From contig ML133471.1 in assembly GCA_003864495.1 (NCBI GenBank), positions 2,518,571 through 2,582,570 on the forward strand: a stretch of 64,000 bases of DNA, given 5' to 3'. Shown here in pieces: positions 39,301 to 53,240 of the stretch (positions are counted from its first letter, which is position 1; every line of letters begins with the position of its first letter). The position numbers and the translations under genes were made by a program. Under the pieces are notes generated by a model. It had not been told where the DNA came from and made no database searches. It saw only the letters and a program-made list of their open reading frames with translations. Source of the stretch: Nemopilema nomurai. Taxonomy: Eukaryota; Cnidaria; Scyphozoa; Rhizostomeae; Rhizostomatidae.

Positions 39301-42300
39301 TTAACTAAAATATTTTTTCTTAGAAACTTTTCCCGTTTAAGTTCTGTGTCCCTTTTGATAAGTTGTCGAATACTACTAAAGTAAAGCCACTTCGATCTGT
39401 TGTGAGAAATTGAAGCTTTGCAATTGAAAAACTTCATGTACCCAGCATTTTCTTGTGTGATGGAATAAATTTAAAGCCTGCAAAAAGTTTGAGTTACGTA
39501 TCTAATAAAGTTTTGGAGAAAAACTGAATCGTACAAAGTGTAAAGTATTTGATATAGTTGGAAAATCTCTGCAAGTTTCGACATTCAGCGTCAATACAAT
39601 CGCATTTTTAAAGAAAAATGTTAACAATTTCATAAATTTGAGGTAACTTTCATGACCCTTTTTATCTATTTAACAGGATTATTGATTCATTTTATTAACT
39701 AAAATATTTTTTCTGAGAAAATTTTCCCGTTTAATTTCTGTGTCCCTTTTGAAAGTTGTCGAATTCTACTAAAGTATAGCCGCTTCGATCTGTTGTGAGA
39801 AATTGAAGCTTTGCAATTGTAAACTTCATGTACCTAGCATTTTCTTGTGTGATAGAATAAATTTAAAGCCTGCAAAAAGTTTGAGTTACGTATCTAATAA
39901 AGTTTTGGAGAAAAACTCAATCGTACAAAGTGTAAATTATTTGATATAGTCGGAAAATCTCTGCAAGTTTCGACATTAGCGTCAATACATCGCATTTTTA
40001 AAGAAAACTGTTAACAATTTGATAAACTTGAAGTGAATTTCATGACCTTCTTGCCTAATAAAGGAATATTGATTGATTTTATTAATTAAATATTTTTTCT
40101 TAGAAAATTTTCCGTTTAATCTCTATGTTCCCTTGAAAGGTCGTAGAATTCTACTAAAGTAAAGCCTCTTGATCTGTTAGAAATTTAAACTTTGCAATTG
40201 AAAAACTTCATGTATCCCGCATTTTCTTGTGTGATGGAATACAATTAAAGCCTGCAAAAAGTTTGAGTTACGTATCTAATATAGTTTTGGAGAAAAACTC
40301 AATCGTACAAAGTGTAAAGTATTTATAGTCGGAAAATCTCTGCAAGTTTCGACATTCAGCGTCAATACAATTGCATTTTAAAGAAAACTGTTAACAATTT
40401 GATAAACTTGAAGTAATTTCATGACCCTTTGCCTAAGAACAGGAATATATGATTGATTCTTTTATAAAATATTTTTTCTGAGAAAATTTTCCCGTTTAAT
40501 TCTGTGTCCCTTTGAAAGTTGTCGAATTCTACTAAAGTATAGCCGCTTCGATCTGTTGTGAGAAATTGAAGCTTTGCAATTGAAAAACTTCATGTACCTA
40601 GCATTTTCTTGTGTGATGAATAAATTAAAGCCTGCAAAAAGTTTGAGTTACGTATCTAATAAGTTTTGGAGAAAAACTCAATCGTACAAAGTGTAAATAT
40701 TTGATATAGTCGGAAAATCTCTGCAAGTTTCGACATGCGTCAATACAATCGCATTTTTAAAGAAAACTGTTAACAATTTGATAAACTTGAAGTGAATTTC
40801 ATGACTTCTTGCCTAATGAAAGGAATATTGATTGATTTTATTAATTAAAATATTTTTTCTTAGAAAATTTTCCGTTTAATCTCTGTGTTCCCTTGAAAAG
40901 TTGTCGAATTCTACTAAAGTAAAGCCGTCTTCGATCTGTTGTAAGAATTTAAGCTTTGCAATTGAAAAACTTCATGTATCCCGCATTTCTTGTGTGATGG
41001 AATACAATTAAAGCCTGCAAAAAGTTTGAGTTACGTATCTAATAGAGTTTTGGAGAAAAACTCAATCGTACAAAGTGTAAAGTATTCACTATAGTCGGAA
41101 AATCTCTGCAAGTTTCGACATTTAGCGTGAATACCATTGCATTTTTAAAGAAAACTGTTAACAATTTGATAAACTTGAAGTCAATTTCATGACCCTGCTT
41201 GCCTAACGAACAGGAATATTGATTGATTTCTTTTATAAATATTTTTTCTGAGAAATTTTTCTAGTTTAAACTCTGTGTTCCCTTTAAATAGTTGTCGAAT
41301 TATACTAGAGTATAGTCCCTTCGATCTGTTGTGAGAAATTGAAGCTTTGCAATTGAAAAACTTCATGTATCCCGCATTTCTTGTGTGATGGAAGACAATG
41401 AAAGCCTGTCGAAAGTTTGAGTTACGTATCTAATATAGTTTTGGAGAAAAACTCAATCGTACAAAGTGTAAAGTATTTGATATAGTCGGAAAATCTCTGC
41501 AAGTTTCGACAAGCAGCGTCTATAGAATCGCATTTTTAAAGAAAACTGTTAACAATTTGATAAACTTGAAGTAAATTTCATGACCCTTCTTGCCTAACGA
41601 ACAGGAATATTGATTGATTTCTTTAAGTAAAATATTTTTTCTGAGAAAATTTTTCCGTTTAAATTCTGTGTCCCTTTTGAAAAGTTGTCGAATTCTACTA
41701 AAGTAAAGCCGCTTCGATCTGTTGTGAAAAATTGAAGCTTTGCTATAGAAAAACTTCATTTACCCAGCATTTTTTTATATGATGAATAGAATTAAAGCCT
41801 GCAAAAAGTTTGAGTTACGTATCTAATAAAGTTTTGGAGAAAAACTCAATCGTACAAAGTGTAAAGTATCTGATATAGTCGGAAAATCTCTGCAAGTTTC
41901 GACATTCAGCGTCAATACATCGCATTTTTAAAGAAAACTGTTAACAATTTGATAAACTTGAAGTCAATTTCATGATGCTTCTTGCCTAATAAAAAGGAAT
42001 ATTGATTGATTTTATTAATTAAAGTATTTTTTCTTAGAAAATTTTACCGTTTAAATTCTGTGTCCCTTTTGACAAGTTGTCGAATTCTACTAAAGTAAAG
42101 CCGCTTCGATCTGTTGTGAGAATTGAAGCTTTGCAATTGAAAAACTTCATTACCCAGCATTTTTTTGATGGAATACAATTAAAGCCTGCAAAAAGTTTGA
42201 GTTACGTATCTAATAAAGTTTGGGGGAAAAACTCAATCGTACAAAGTGTAAAGTATTTGATATAGTCGGAAAATCTCTGCAAGTTTCGACAAGCAGCGTC

Positions 42301-45300
42301 TATAGAATCGCATTTTTAAAGAAAACTGTTAACAAGTTGATAAATTTGAGGTGAATTCCATGACCCTTTTTCCCTAATGAACAGGATTATTGATTCATTT
42401 TGTTAACTAAAATATTTTTTCTTAGAAAAATTTCCCGTTTAAATTCTGTGTCCCTTTTGACAAGTTGTCGAATTCTACTAAAGTAAAGCCGCTTCGATCT
42501 GTTGTGAGAAATTGAAGCTTTGCAATTGAAAAACTTCATGTACCCAGCATTTTCTTGTGTGATGGAATACAATTAAAGCCTGCAAAAAGTTTGAGTTACG
42601 TATCTAATAAAGTTTTGGAGAAAAACTCAATCGTACAAAGTGTAAAGTATCTGATATAGTCGGAAAATCTCTGCAAGTTTCGACAAGCAGCGTCTATAGA
42701 ATCGCAATTTTAAAGAAAACTGTTAACAATTTGATAAACTTGAAGTAAATTTCATGACCCTTCTTGCCTAACGAACAGGAATATTGATTGATTTCTTTAA
42801 GTAAAATATTTTTTCTCAGAAAATTTTTCCGTTTAAATTCTGTGTCCCTTTTGAAAAGTTGTCGAATTCTACTAAAGTAAAGCCGCTTCGATCTGTTGTG
42901 AAAAATTGAAGCTTTGCAATGGAAAAACTTCATTTACCCAGCATTTTTTTATATGATTGAATACAATTAAAGCCTGCAAAAAGTTTGAGTTACGTATCTG
43001 ATACAGTTTTGGAGAAAAACTTATTCGTTCAAAGTGTAAAATATCTGATCTAGTCGGAAAATCTCTGCAAGTTTTGATATTCACTATCATTATAATCGCA
43101 CTCTAAAATAAACCTGTTAATAATTCGATAAACGTGAGCTGAACTTAATGATTCTTCCTATTGAACAGGAATATTGATAGAGTCATTAATTACAGTATTT
43201 TTCCAGAAAATGTTCCCGTTATATTCTGTGTCCCTTGAAAGTTGTCGAATTCTACTAAAGTAAAGCTGCTTCGATCTGTTGTAAGAAATTGAAGCTTTGC
43301 AATTGAAAAACTTCATGTATCCCGCATTTTCTTGTTTGATGGAATACAATTAAAGCCCGCAAAAAGTTTGAGTTACGTATCTAATACAGTTTTGGAGAAA
43401 AACTCAATCGTACAAAGTGTAAATATCTGATATAGTCGGAAAATCTCTGCAAGTTTTGATATTCAGCTATCAATACAATCTAAAAAAACTGTTAATAATT
43501 CGATAAACTGAGCTGAATTTAATGATTCTTCTAACCTATTGAACAGGAATATTGATAGATCAGTTAATTAAGTATTTTTTCCAGAAAATGTTCCCGTTTA
43601 ATTCTGTGTTCCCTAAAAGTTTCGAATTACTAAAGTAAAGCTGCTTCGATCTGTTGTGAGAAATTGAAGCTTTGCAATTGAAAAACTTCATGTACCAGCA
43701 TTTTCTTGTGTGATGAATACAATTAAAGCCTGCAAAAAGTTTGAGTTACGTATCTAATATAGTTTTGGAGAAAAACTCAATCGTACAAAGTGTAAAGTAT
43801 CTGATATAGTCGGAAAATCTCTGCAAGTTTCGACATTCAGCGTCAATACAATCGCATTTTAAAGAAACTGTTAAAATTTGAAAACTTGAAGTGAATTTCA
43901 TGACCCTTCTTGCCTAATGAACAGGATATTGATTGATTTTTTAATTAAAATATTTTTTCTGAGAAAATTTTCCCGTTTAATCTCTGTGTTACCCTTGAAA
44001 AGTTGTCGAATTCTTCTAAAATAAAGCCGCTTCGATCTGTTGTGAGAATTGAAGCTTTGCAATTGAAAAACTTCATGTACCCAGCATTTTCTTGTGTGAT
44101 GGAATAAATTTAAAGCCTGCAAAAAGTTTGAGTTACGTATCTAATATAGTTTTGGAGAAAAACTCAATCGTACAAAGTGTAAAGTATCTGATATAGTCGG
44201 AAAATCTCTGCAAGTTTCGACATTCAGCGTCAATACAATCGCATTTTTAAAGAAAACTGTTAACAATTTGATAAACTTGAAGTGAATTTCATGACTCTTC
44301 TTGCCTAATGAACAGGAATATTGATTGATTTTATTAATTAAAATATTTTTTCTTAGAAAATTTTCCGTTTAATCTCTGTGTTCCCTTGAAAGTTGTCGTA
44401 AATTCTACTAAAGTAAAGCCGACTTGATCTGTTGTGAGAAATTTAAGCTTTGCAATTGAAAAACTTCATGTATCCAGCATTTTCTTGTGTGATGGAATAC
44501 AATTAAAGCCTGCAAAAAGTTTGAGTTACGTATCTAATATAGTTTTGGAGAAAAACTCAATCGTACAAAGTGTAAAGTATTTATATAGTCGGAAAATCTC
44601 TGCAAGTTTCGACATTCAGCGTCAATACAATCGCATTTTTAAAGAAAACTGTTAACAATTTGATAAACTTGAAGTAAATTTCATGACCCTGCTTGCCTAA
44701 TGAACAGGAATATTGATTGATTTCTTTTAGTAAAATATTTTTTCTGAGAAATTTTTCTAGTTTAAACTCTGTGTTCCCTTTAAATAGTTGTCGAATTATA
44801 CTAGAGTATAGTCCCTTCGATCTGTTGTGAGAAATTGAAGCTTTGCAATTGAAAAACTTCATGTACCCAGCATTTTTGTGTGTGATGGAATAAATTTAAA
44901 GCCTGCAAAAAGTTTGAGTTACGTATCTAATAAAGTTTTGGAGAAAAACTCAATCGTACAAAGTGTAAATTGATATAGTCGGAAAATCTCTGCAAGTTTC
45001 GACATTCAGCGTCATACAATCGCATTTTTAAAGAAAACTGTTAACAATTTGATAAACTTGAAGTAAATTTCATGACCCTTCTTGCCTAATGAACAGGAAT
45101 ATTGATTGATTTCTTTAATTAAAATATTTTTTCTGAGAAAATTTTTCCGTTTAAATTCTGTGTCCCTTTTGAAAAGTTGTCGAATTCTACTAAAGTAAAG
45201 CCGCTTCGATCTGTTGTGAAAAATTGAAGCTTTGCAATTGAAAAACTTCATTTACCCAGCATTTTTTTATATGATTGAATAGAATTAAAGCCTGCAAAAA

Positions 45301-48300
45301 GTTTGAGTTACGTATCTAATAAAGTTTTGGAGAAAAACTCAATCGTACAAAGTGTAAAGTATCTGATATAGTCGGAAAATCTCTGCAAGTTTCGACATTC
45401 AGCGTCAATACAATCGCATTTTTAAAGAAAACTGTTAACAATTTGATAAACTTGAAGTGAATTTCATGACTTCTTGCCTAATGAAAGGAATATTGATTGA
45501 TTTATTAATTAAAGTATTTTTTCTTAGAAAATTTTACCGTTTAAATTCTGTGTCCCTTTTGACAAGTTGTCGAATTCTACTAAAGTAAAGCCGCTTCGAT
45601 CTGTTGTGAGAAATTGAAGCTTTGCAATTGAAAAACTTCATGTACCTAGCATTTTTTTATGATGAATAAATTAAAGCCTGCAAAAAGTTTGAGTTACGTA
45701 TCTAATATAGTTTTGGAGAAAAACTCAATCGTACAAAGTGTAAAGTATTTGATATAGTCGGAAAATCTCTGCAAGTTTCGACATTCAGCGTCAATACAAT
45801 CGCATTTTTAAAGAAAACTGTTAACAATTTGATAAACTTGAAGTAAATTTCATGACCCTGTTTGCCTAATGAACAGGAATATTGATTGATTTTATTAATT
45901 AAAATATTTTTTCTGAGAAAATTTTTCCGTTTAAATTCTGTGTTCCTCTTGAAAAGTTGTCGAATTCTACTAAAGTAAAGCCGCTTCGATCTGTTGTGAG
46001 AATTGAAGCTTTGCAATTGAAAAACTTCATGTACCAGCATTTTCCTGTGTGATGGAATACAATTAAAGCCTGCAAAAAGTTTGAGTTACGTATCTAATAT
46101 AGTTTTGGAGAAAAACTCAATCGTACAAAGTGTAAAGTATCTGATATAGTCGGAAAATCTCTGCAAGTTTTGACATTCAGCGTCAATACAATCGCATTTT
46201 TAAAGAAAACTGTTAACAATTTGATAAACTGAAGTGAATTTCAAGACCCTTTTGCCTAATGAACAGGAATATTGATTGATTTTATTAATTAAAATATTTT
46301 TTCTAGAAAATTTTCCCGTTTAAATCTGTGTTACCCTTGAAAAGTTGTCGAATTCTACTAAAGTAAAGCTGCTTCGATCTGTTGTGAGAAATTGAAGCTT
46401 TGCAATTGAAAAACTTCATGTATCAGCATTTTCCTGTGTGATGGAATACAATTAAAGCCTGCAAAAAGTTTGAGTTAAGGTATCTAATATAGTTTTGGAG
46501 AAAAACTCAATCGTACAAAGTGTAAAGTATCTGATATAGTCGGAAAATCTCTGCAAGTTTTGACATTCAGCGTCAATACAATCGCATTTTTAAAGAAAAC
46601 TGTTAACAATTTGATAAACTGAAGTGAAATTTCAAGACCTTCTTGCCTAATGAACAGGAATATTGATTGATTTCATTAATTAAAATATTTTTTCTGAGAA
46701 AATTTTCCCGTTTAAACTCTGTGTTACCCTTGAAAAGTTGTCTAATTCTACTAAAGTAAAGCTGCTTCGATCTGTGTTGAGAATTGAAGCTTTGCAATTG
46801 AAAAACTTCATGTACTCAGCATTTTCCTGTGTGATGGAATACAATTAAAGCCTGCAAAAAGTTTGAGTTAAGTATCTAATATAGTTTTGGAGAAAAACTC
46901 AATCGTACAAAGTGTAAAGTATCTGATATAGTCGGAAAATCAAGTTTGACATTCAGCGTCAATACAATCGCATTTTTAAAGAAATGTTAACAATTTAAAA
47001 CTGAATGAATTTCATGACCTTTTGCCTAATGAACAGGAATATTGATTGATTTCATTAATTAAAATATTTTTTCTGAGAAAATTTTCCCGTTTAAACTCTG
47101 TGTTACCCTTGAAAAGTTGTCGATTCTACTAAAGTAATGCCGCTCGATCTGTTGTGAGAATTTGAAGCTTTGCAATTGAAAAACTTCATTCATCAGCATT
47201 TTCCTGTGTGATGGAATACAATTAAAGCCTGCAAAAAGTTTGAGTTAAGTATCTAATATAGTTTTGGAGAAAAACTCAATCGTACAAAGTGTAAAGTATC
47301 TGATATAGTCGGAAAATCTCTCAAGTTTTGACATTCAGCGTCAATACAATCGCATTTTTAAAGAAAACTGTTAACAATTTGATAAACTGAAGTGAATTTC
47401 AAGACCTTCTTGCCTAATGAACAGGAATATTGATTGATTTCATTAATTAAAATATTTTTTCTGAGAAAATTTTCCCGTTTAAACTCTGTGTTACCCTTGA
47501 AAAGTTGTCGAATTCTACTAAAGTAAAGCTGCTTCGATCTGTTGTGAGAATTTGAAGCTTTGCAATTGAAAAACTTCATTCTCAGCATTTTCCTGTGTGA
47601 TGGAATACAATTAAAGCCTGCAAAAAGTTTGAGTTACGTATCTAATATAGTTTTGGAGAAAAACTCAATCGTACAAAGTGTAAAGTATCTGATATAGTCG
47701 GAAAATCTCTGCAAGTTTTGACATTCAGCGTCAATACAATCGCATTTTTAAAGAAAACTGTTAACAATTTGATAAACCTGAAGTGAATTTCAAGACCCTT
47801 CTTGCCTAATGAACAGGAATATTGATTGATTTCATTAATTAAAATATTTTTTCTGAGAAAATTTTCCCGTTTAAACTCTGTGTTACCCTTGAAAAGTTGT
47901 CATACTAAAGTAAAGCTGCTTCGATCTGTGTTGGAATTTGAAGCTTTGCAATTGAAAAACTTCATGTACTCAGCATTTCCTGTGTGATGGAATACAATTA
48001 AAGCCTGCAAAAAGTTTGAGTTACGTATCTAATATAGTTTTGGAGAAAAACTCAATCGTACAAAGTGTAAAGTATCTGATATAGTCGGAAAATCTCTGCA
48101 AGTTTTGACATTCAGCGTCAATACAATCGCATTTTTAAAGAAAACTGTTAACAATTTGATAAACTGAATGAATTTCAAGACCCTTTCTTGCCTAATGAAC
48201 AGGAATATTGATTGATTTCATTAATTAAAATATTTTTTCTGATAAATTTTCCCGTTTAAACTCTGTGTTCCCTTGAAAAGTTGTCGAATTCTACTAAAGT

Positions 48301-50199
48301 AAAGCCGCTTCGATCTGTTGTGAGAATTTGAAGCTTTGCAATTGAAAAACTTCATTGATCCATCATTTTCCTGTGTGATGGAATACAATCAAAGCCTGCA
48401 AAAAGTTTGAGTTAAGGTATCTAATATAGTTTTGGAGAAAAACTCAATCGTACAAAGTGTAAAGTATCTGATATAGTCGGAAAATCTCAAGTTTCGACAT
48501 TCAGCGTCAATACAATCGCATTTTCAAAGAAATCTGTTAAAATTTGATAAACTGAAGTGAATTTCAAGACCCTTCTTGCCTAATGAACAGGAAATATGAT
48601 TGATTTCATTAATTAAAATATTTTTTCTGAGAAAATTTTCCCGTTTAAACTCTGTGTTACCCTTGAAAAGTTGTCTTCTACTAAAGTAAAGTGCTTCGAT
48701 CTGTGTGAGAATTTGAAGCTTTGCAATTGAAAAATTCATGTACTCAGCATTTCCTGTGTGATGGAATACAATTAAAGCCTGCAAAAAGTTTGAGTTAAGT
48801 ATCTAATATAGTTTTGGAGAAAAACTCAATCGTACAAAGTGTAAAGTATCTGATATAGTCGGAAAATCTGCAAGTTTTGACATTCAGCGTCAATACAATC
48901 GCATTTTTAAAGAAAACTGTTAACAATTTGATAAACTGAATGTAAATTTCAAGACCTTTCTTGCCTAATGAACAGGAATATGATTGATTTCATTAATTAA
49001 AATATTTTTTCTGAGAAAATTTTCCCGTTTAAATCTGTGTTCCCTTGAAAAGTTGTCGATTCTACTAAAGTAATGCCGCTCGATCTGTTGTGAGAATTTG
49101 AAGCTTTGCAATTGAAAAACTTCATTCTCAGCATTTTGTGTGATGGAATACAATTAAAGCCTGCAAAAAGTTTGAGTTAAGTATCTAATATAGTTTTGGA
49201 GAAAAACTCAATCGTACAAAGTGTAAAGTATCTGATATAGTCGGAAAATCTCTCAAGTTTCGACATTCAGCGTCAATACAATCGCATTTTTAAAGAAAAC
49301 TGTTAACAATTTGATAAACTTGAAGTGAATTTCATGACCCTTTTTGCCTAATGAACAGGAATATTGATTGATTTCATTAATTAAAATACTTTTTGTGAGA
49401 AAAGTTTCCCGTTTAAACTCTGTGTTACCCTTGAAAAGTTGTCGAATTCTACTAAAGTATGCCGCTTCGATCTGTTGTGAGAATTTTTGCAATTGAAAAA
49501 CTTCTATACCAGCATTTTCCTGTGTGATGGAATACAATCAAAGCCTGCAAAAAGTTTGAGTTAAGGTATCTAATATAGTTTTGGAGAAAAACTCAATCGT
49601 ACAAAGTGTAAAGTATCTGATATAGTCGGAAAATCTGCAAGTTTCGACATTCAGCGTCAAACAATCGCATTTTTAAAGAAATCTGTTAACAATTTGATAA
49701 ACCTGAAGTAAATTTCATGACCTTTCTTGCCTAATGAACAGGTATTGATTGATTTCATTAATTAAAATATTTTCTGAAAAATTTTCCCGTTTAAACTCTG
49801 TGTTACACTTGAAAAGTTGTGCAATTCTACTAAAGTAAAGCTGCTTCGATCTGTTGTGAGAAATTGAAGCTTTGCAATTGAAAAACTTCATGTACCAGTA
49901 TTTTCTTGTGTGATGGAATACAATTAAAACCTGCAAAAAGTTTGAGTTACGTATCTATATGTTTTGGAGAAAAACTCAATCGTACAAAGTGTAAAGTATC
50001 TGATATAGTCGGAAAATCTCTGCAAGTTTTGACATTCAGCTATCAATAGTCGCATCTAAAAAAACTGTTAAAATTTGATAAACTTGAGTGAATTTAATGA
50101 TTCTTCTAATGAACAGGAATATTGATTGATCATTAATTAAATATTTTTCCAGAAAATTTCCCGTTTAATTCTGTGTTACCTTGAAAAGTTGTCTGAATT

Positions 50200-53100
50200 C
50201 TACTAAAGTAAAGTGCTTCGATCTGTTGTGAGAAATTGAAGCTTTGCAATTGAAAAACTTCATGTACTCAGCATTTCCTGTGTGATGGAATACAATTAAA
50301 GCCTGCAAAAAGTTTGAGTTACGTATCTAATATAGTTTTGGAGAAAAACTCAATCGTACAAAGTGTAAAGTATCTGATATAGTCGGAAAATCACTGCAAG
50401 TTTCAATTCAGCGTCAATACAATCGCATTTTTAAAGAAAACTGTTAACAATTTGTAAACTTGTAGTGAGTTTCATGACCCTTCTTGCAAATGAACAGGAA
50501 TATGATTGATTTCATTAATTTAAAAATTTTTTTCTAGAAAATTTTCCCGTTTAATTCTGTGTTCCCTAAAAGTTGTCGAATTACTAAAGTATAGCCGCTT
50601 CGATCTGTTGTGAGAAATTGAAGCTTTGCAGTTGAAAAACTTCATGTACCAGCATTTTCTTGTGATGAATACAATTAAAGCCTGCAAAAAGTTTGAGTTA
50701 CGTATTTAATATAGTTTTGGAGAAAAACTCAATCGTACAAAGTGTAAAGTATCTGATATCGGAAAATCTCTGCAAGTTTCGACATTCAGCGTCAATACAT
50801 CGCAATTTTAAAGAAAACTGTTAGCAATTTGATAAACTTTAAGTCAATTTATGATTTTGCCTAATGAAAGGAATATTGATTGATTTCATTAATTAAAATA
50901 TTTGTTCTGAGAAAATTTTCCCGTTTAATTTCTGTGTCCCTTTTGAAAGTTGTCGAATTCTACTAAAGTATAGCCGCTTCGATCTGTTGTGAGAGATTGA
51001 AGCTTTGCAGTTGAAAAACTTCATGTAACCAGCATTTCCTTGTGTGATGGAATAAATTAAAGCCTGCAAAAAGTTTGAGTTACGTATCTAATAAGTTTTG
51101 GAGAAAACTCAATCGTACAAGTGTAAATATTGATATAGTCAGAAAATATCTGCATGTTTCGACGTTCAGCGTCAATACAATCGCACATTAAAGAAAACTG
51201 TTAACAATTTGATAAAGTTGATGTGAATTTCATGACTCTTTTTGCCTAATGAACAGAATTATTGATTAATTTTATTAACTAAAATATTTTTTCTTAGAAA
51301 ATTTTCCCGTTTAAATTCTGTGTCCCTTTTGATAAGTTGTCGAATTCTACTAAAGTAAAGCTGCTTCGATCTGTTGTAAGAAATTGAAGCTTTGCAATTG
51401 AAAAACTTCATGTATCCCGCATTTTCTTGTTTGATGGAATACAATTAAAGCCGGCAAAAAGTTTGAGTTACGTATCTAATATAGTTTTGGAGAAAAACTC
51501 ATTCGTTCAAAGTGTAAAATATCTGATCTAGTCGGAAAATCTCTGCAAGTTTTGATATTCACTATCATTATAATCGCACTCTAAAATAAACCTGTTAATA
51601 ATTCGATAAACGTGAGCTGAACTTAATGATTCTTCCAACCTATTGAACAGGAATATTGATAGAGTCAGTTAATTACAGTATTTTTTCCAGAATATGTTCC
51701 CGTTTATATTCTGTGTCCCTTTTGATAAGTTGTCGAATTCTACTAAAGTAAAGCTGCTTCGATCTGTTGTAAGAAATTGAAGCTTTGCAATTGAAAAACT
51801 TCATGTATCCCGCATTTTCTTGTTTGATGGAATACAATTAAAGCCCGCAAAAAGTTTGAGTTACGTATCTGATACAGTTTTGGAGAAAAACTCATTCGTT
51901 CAAAGTGTGAAATATCTGATCTAGTCGGAAAATCTCTGCAAGTTTTGATATTCACTATCATTATAATCGCACTCTAAAATAAACCTGTTAATAATTCGAT
52001 AAACGTGAGCTGAATTTAATGATTCTTCTAACCTATTGAACAGGAATATTGATAGAGTCAGTTAATTACAGTATTTTTTCCAGAAAATTTTCCCGTTTAT
52101 ATTCTGTGTTACACTTGAAAAGTTTCTGAATTTTACTAATGTATAGCCGCTTCGATCCGCTGTGAGTAATTGCAGCTTTGCAAATGAAAAACGTCATGTA
52201 CCTAGCGTTTTATTCTTTGCTTGAATACAATTAAAGCCTGCTAAAAGTTTGAGTTACGTATTTAATATAGTTTTGGAGAAAAACTCAATCGTACAAAGTG
52301 TAAATTATTTGATATAGTTGGAAAATCTCTGCAAGGTTCAACATTCAGCTTCAATACAATCGCAATTTTAAAGAAAACTGTTAACAATTTGATAAACTTG
52401 AAGCCAATTTTATGATGCTTCTTGCATAATGAACAGGAATAATGATTGACTTCATTAATTAAAATATTTTTTCTAAGATAATTTTCCCGTTGGAATTCTG
52501 TGTTCCCCTAAAAAGTTTTCGAAATCTACTAAAGTAAAGCTGCTTCGATCTGTTGTGAGAAATTGAGGCCTTGCAATTGAAAAACTTCATGTACCCAGCA
52601 TTTTCTTGTGTGAACGAATACAATTAAAGCCTGCAAAAAGTTTCAGTTACGTATCTCATATAGTTTTGGAGAAAAACTCAACCGTACAAAGTGTAAAGTA
52701 TCTGATAGAGTCGGAAAATCTCTGCAAGTTTCGACATTCAGCGTCAATACAATCGCGTTTATAAAGAGAACTTTTAAAAAATTTGAAAAACTTGAAGTGC
52801 ATTTCATGACCCTTCTTGCCTAATGAACAGGATCATTGATTGATTTTTTTAATTAAAATATTTTTTCTGAGAAAAATTTCCCGTTTAATCTCTGTGTTAC
52901 ACTTGAAAAGTTGTCTAATTCTTCTAAAGTAAAGCCGCTTCGATCTGTTGTGAGAGATTGAAGCTTTGCAATTGAAAAACTTCATGTACCCAACATTTTC
53001 TTGTGTGATGGAATAAATTTAAAGCCTGCAAAAAGTTTGAGTTACGTATCTAATATAGTTTTGGAGAAAAACTCAATCGTACAAAGTGTAAAGTATCTGA

Positions 53101-53240
53101 TATAGTCGGAAAATATCTGCAAATTTCGACATTTAGCGTCAATACAATCGCATTTTGAAAGAAAAATGTTAACAATTTGATAACTTTAAGGTAAAATTCA
53201 TGATTCTTCTTGCCTAATGAACAGGATTATTGATTAATTT
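50200..53240. repeat. Segmental duplication within the satellite, right copy
   Basis: It matches 36.2-39.3 kb variant for variant over most of its length and diverges near 53255. Its left part (50.2-51.1 kb) has lost scattered single bases relative to the left copy, which accounts for the ~30-bp change in offset. The 13.94-kb distance equals about 36 monomers. Confidence 0.85.
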
